Below are positions 63,909 to 64,000 of a stretch of 64,000 nt of DNA, one piece after another. Location of the stretch: positions 43,229-107,228 of the forward strand of contig NZ_BOOK01000045.1 in assembly GCF_016863195.1 (NCBI RefSeq), in the 5' to 3' direction. Position 1 is the stretch's first letter. Each line of letters starts with the position of its first letter. A program made the position numbers and the translations under genes. Under the pieces are notes generated by a model, which ran no database searches, was not told where the DNA came from, and was given only the letters and a program-made list of their open reading frames with translations. Source of the stretch: Paraplanobispora takensis. Its GTDB lineage: Bacteria; Actinomycetota; Actinomycetes; Streptosporangiales; Streptosporangiaceae.

Positions 63909-64000
63909 GATTCGACGGGCAGGGCTGTGGCGGGTGGCGCGATCGGGTCCGGACGATCCGAGGGGACCGGGTCCGGGGCGGTCTCGACGACCGGTGCGGG
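63905..64000 (-). CDS. C-terminus of a Pro-rich protein (cut by window edge)
   Basis: The minus strand reads an open frame of 31 codons (PAPVVETAPDPVPSDRP ... ALPVES) to a TGA. It is a proline/alanine-rich tail typical of actinobacterial exported or linker-containing proteins. Nothing more can be said; the body of the gene lies outside the window. Confidence 0.5.
   Translation of the reverse strand, partial: PAPVVETAPDPVPSDRPDPIAPPATALPVES

Overview
The window is very GC-rich and dense in genes with GTG/ATG starts, SARP/BTAD regulators, ECF sigma factors, DUF4184, DUF427, DUF998 and DUF1023 proteins, an XRE-phosphotransferase pair and an aa3-type oxidase. This points to a mycelial actinomycete, most plausibly of the Streptosporangiales. 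That placement is inference from gene content, not a database match. No rRNA, tRNA, CRISPR array, integrase or intact insertion sequence was seen.

Layout. 1-461 is the start of cytochrome oxidase subunit I. 462-1367 is a non-coding stretch with two copies of a ~50 bp dispersed repeat that recurs near 56.3 and 57.2 kb. 1368-9350 is a seven-gene minus-strand surface-glycan operon: a small membrane protein, a FemAB/CelD-like transferase, two GT2 glycosyltransferases, a polysaccharide deacetylase, a Wzx-type flippase and a large membrane protein. 9504-13051 holds a membrane-tethered ECF sigma factor fused to an anti-sigma-like zinc finger, and a membrane-anchored solute-binding/VWA protein. 13302-17498 carries DUF4184, a SpoU methyltransferase and a regulator with its SARP module at the C-terminus.

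Convergent with that regulator is a three-gene operon (17611-21832): a glutamine/glycine-rich, prion-like protein, a free-standing protease-prodomain-like protein, and a subtilisin without a signal peptide that carries a helix-hairpin-helix DNA-binding module. This is the strongest candidate for an undescribed system. 22-31 kb has cell-envelope genes (DD-carboxypeptidase, DedA, LPG-synthase-like flippase, PIG-L deacetylase, GT4) and an AfsR-like regulator. 31.6-41.6 kb has lipoproteins, a DUF2218-methyltransferase fusion divergent from an ATPase/nuclease across a perfect 24 bp inverted repeat, DUF427, a PanE-like reductase and an XRE/phosphotransferase pair.

Two tiny paralogous genes (31 residues each, 26 identical) lie at 32263-32358 and 38617-38712. 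They differ mostly at synonymous positions, so they are real and under protein-level selection. They are proline- and arginine-rich.

41.6-64 kb is mostly housekeeping and stress or signalling genes: 5'-nucleotidase, an orphan solute-binding lipoprotein divergent from a chemoreceptor, a two-component system, an aldo-keto reductase with its MerR regulator, nucleoside hydrolase, DinB, GNAT, a DUF1023 hydrolase with an 18 bp minisatellite, a UbiE-like methyltransferase, a small kinase-like ATPase, Tex and a sialidase-like protein. A decayed gene zone lies at 57.0-57.7 kb. Many genes end in long GC-rich hairpins with no T-run, as is common in this group.
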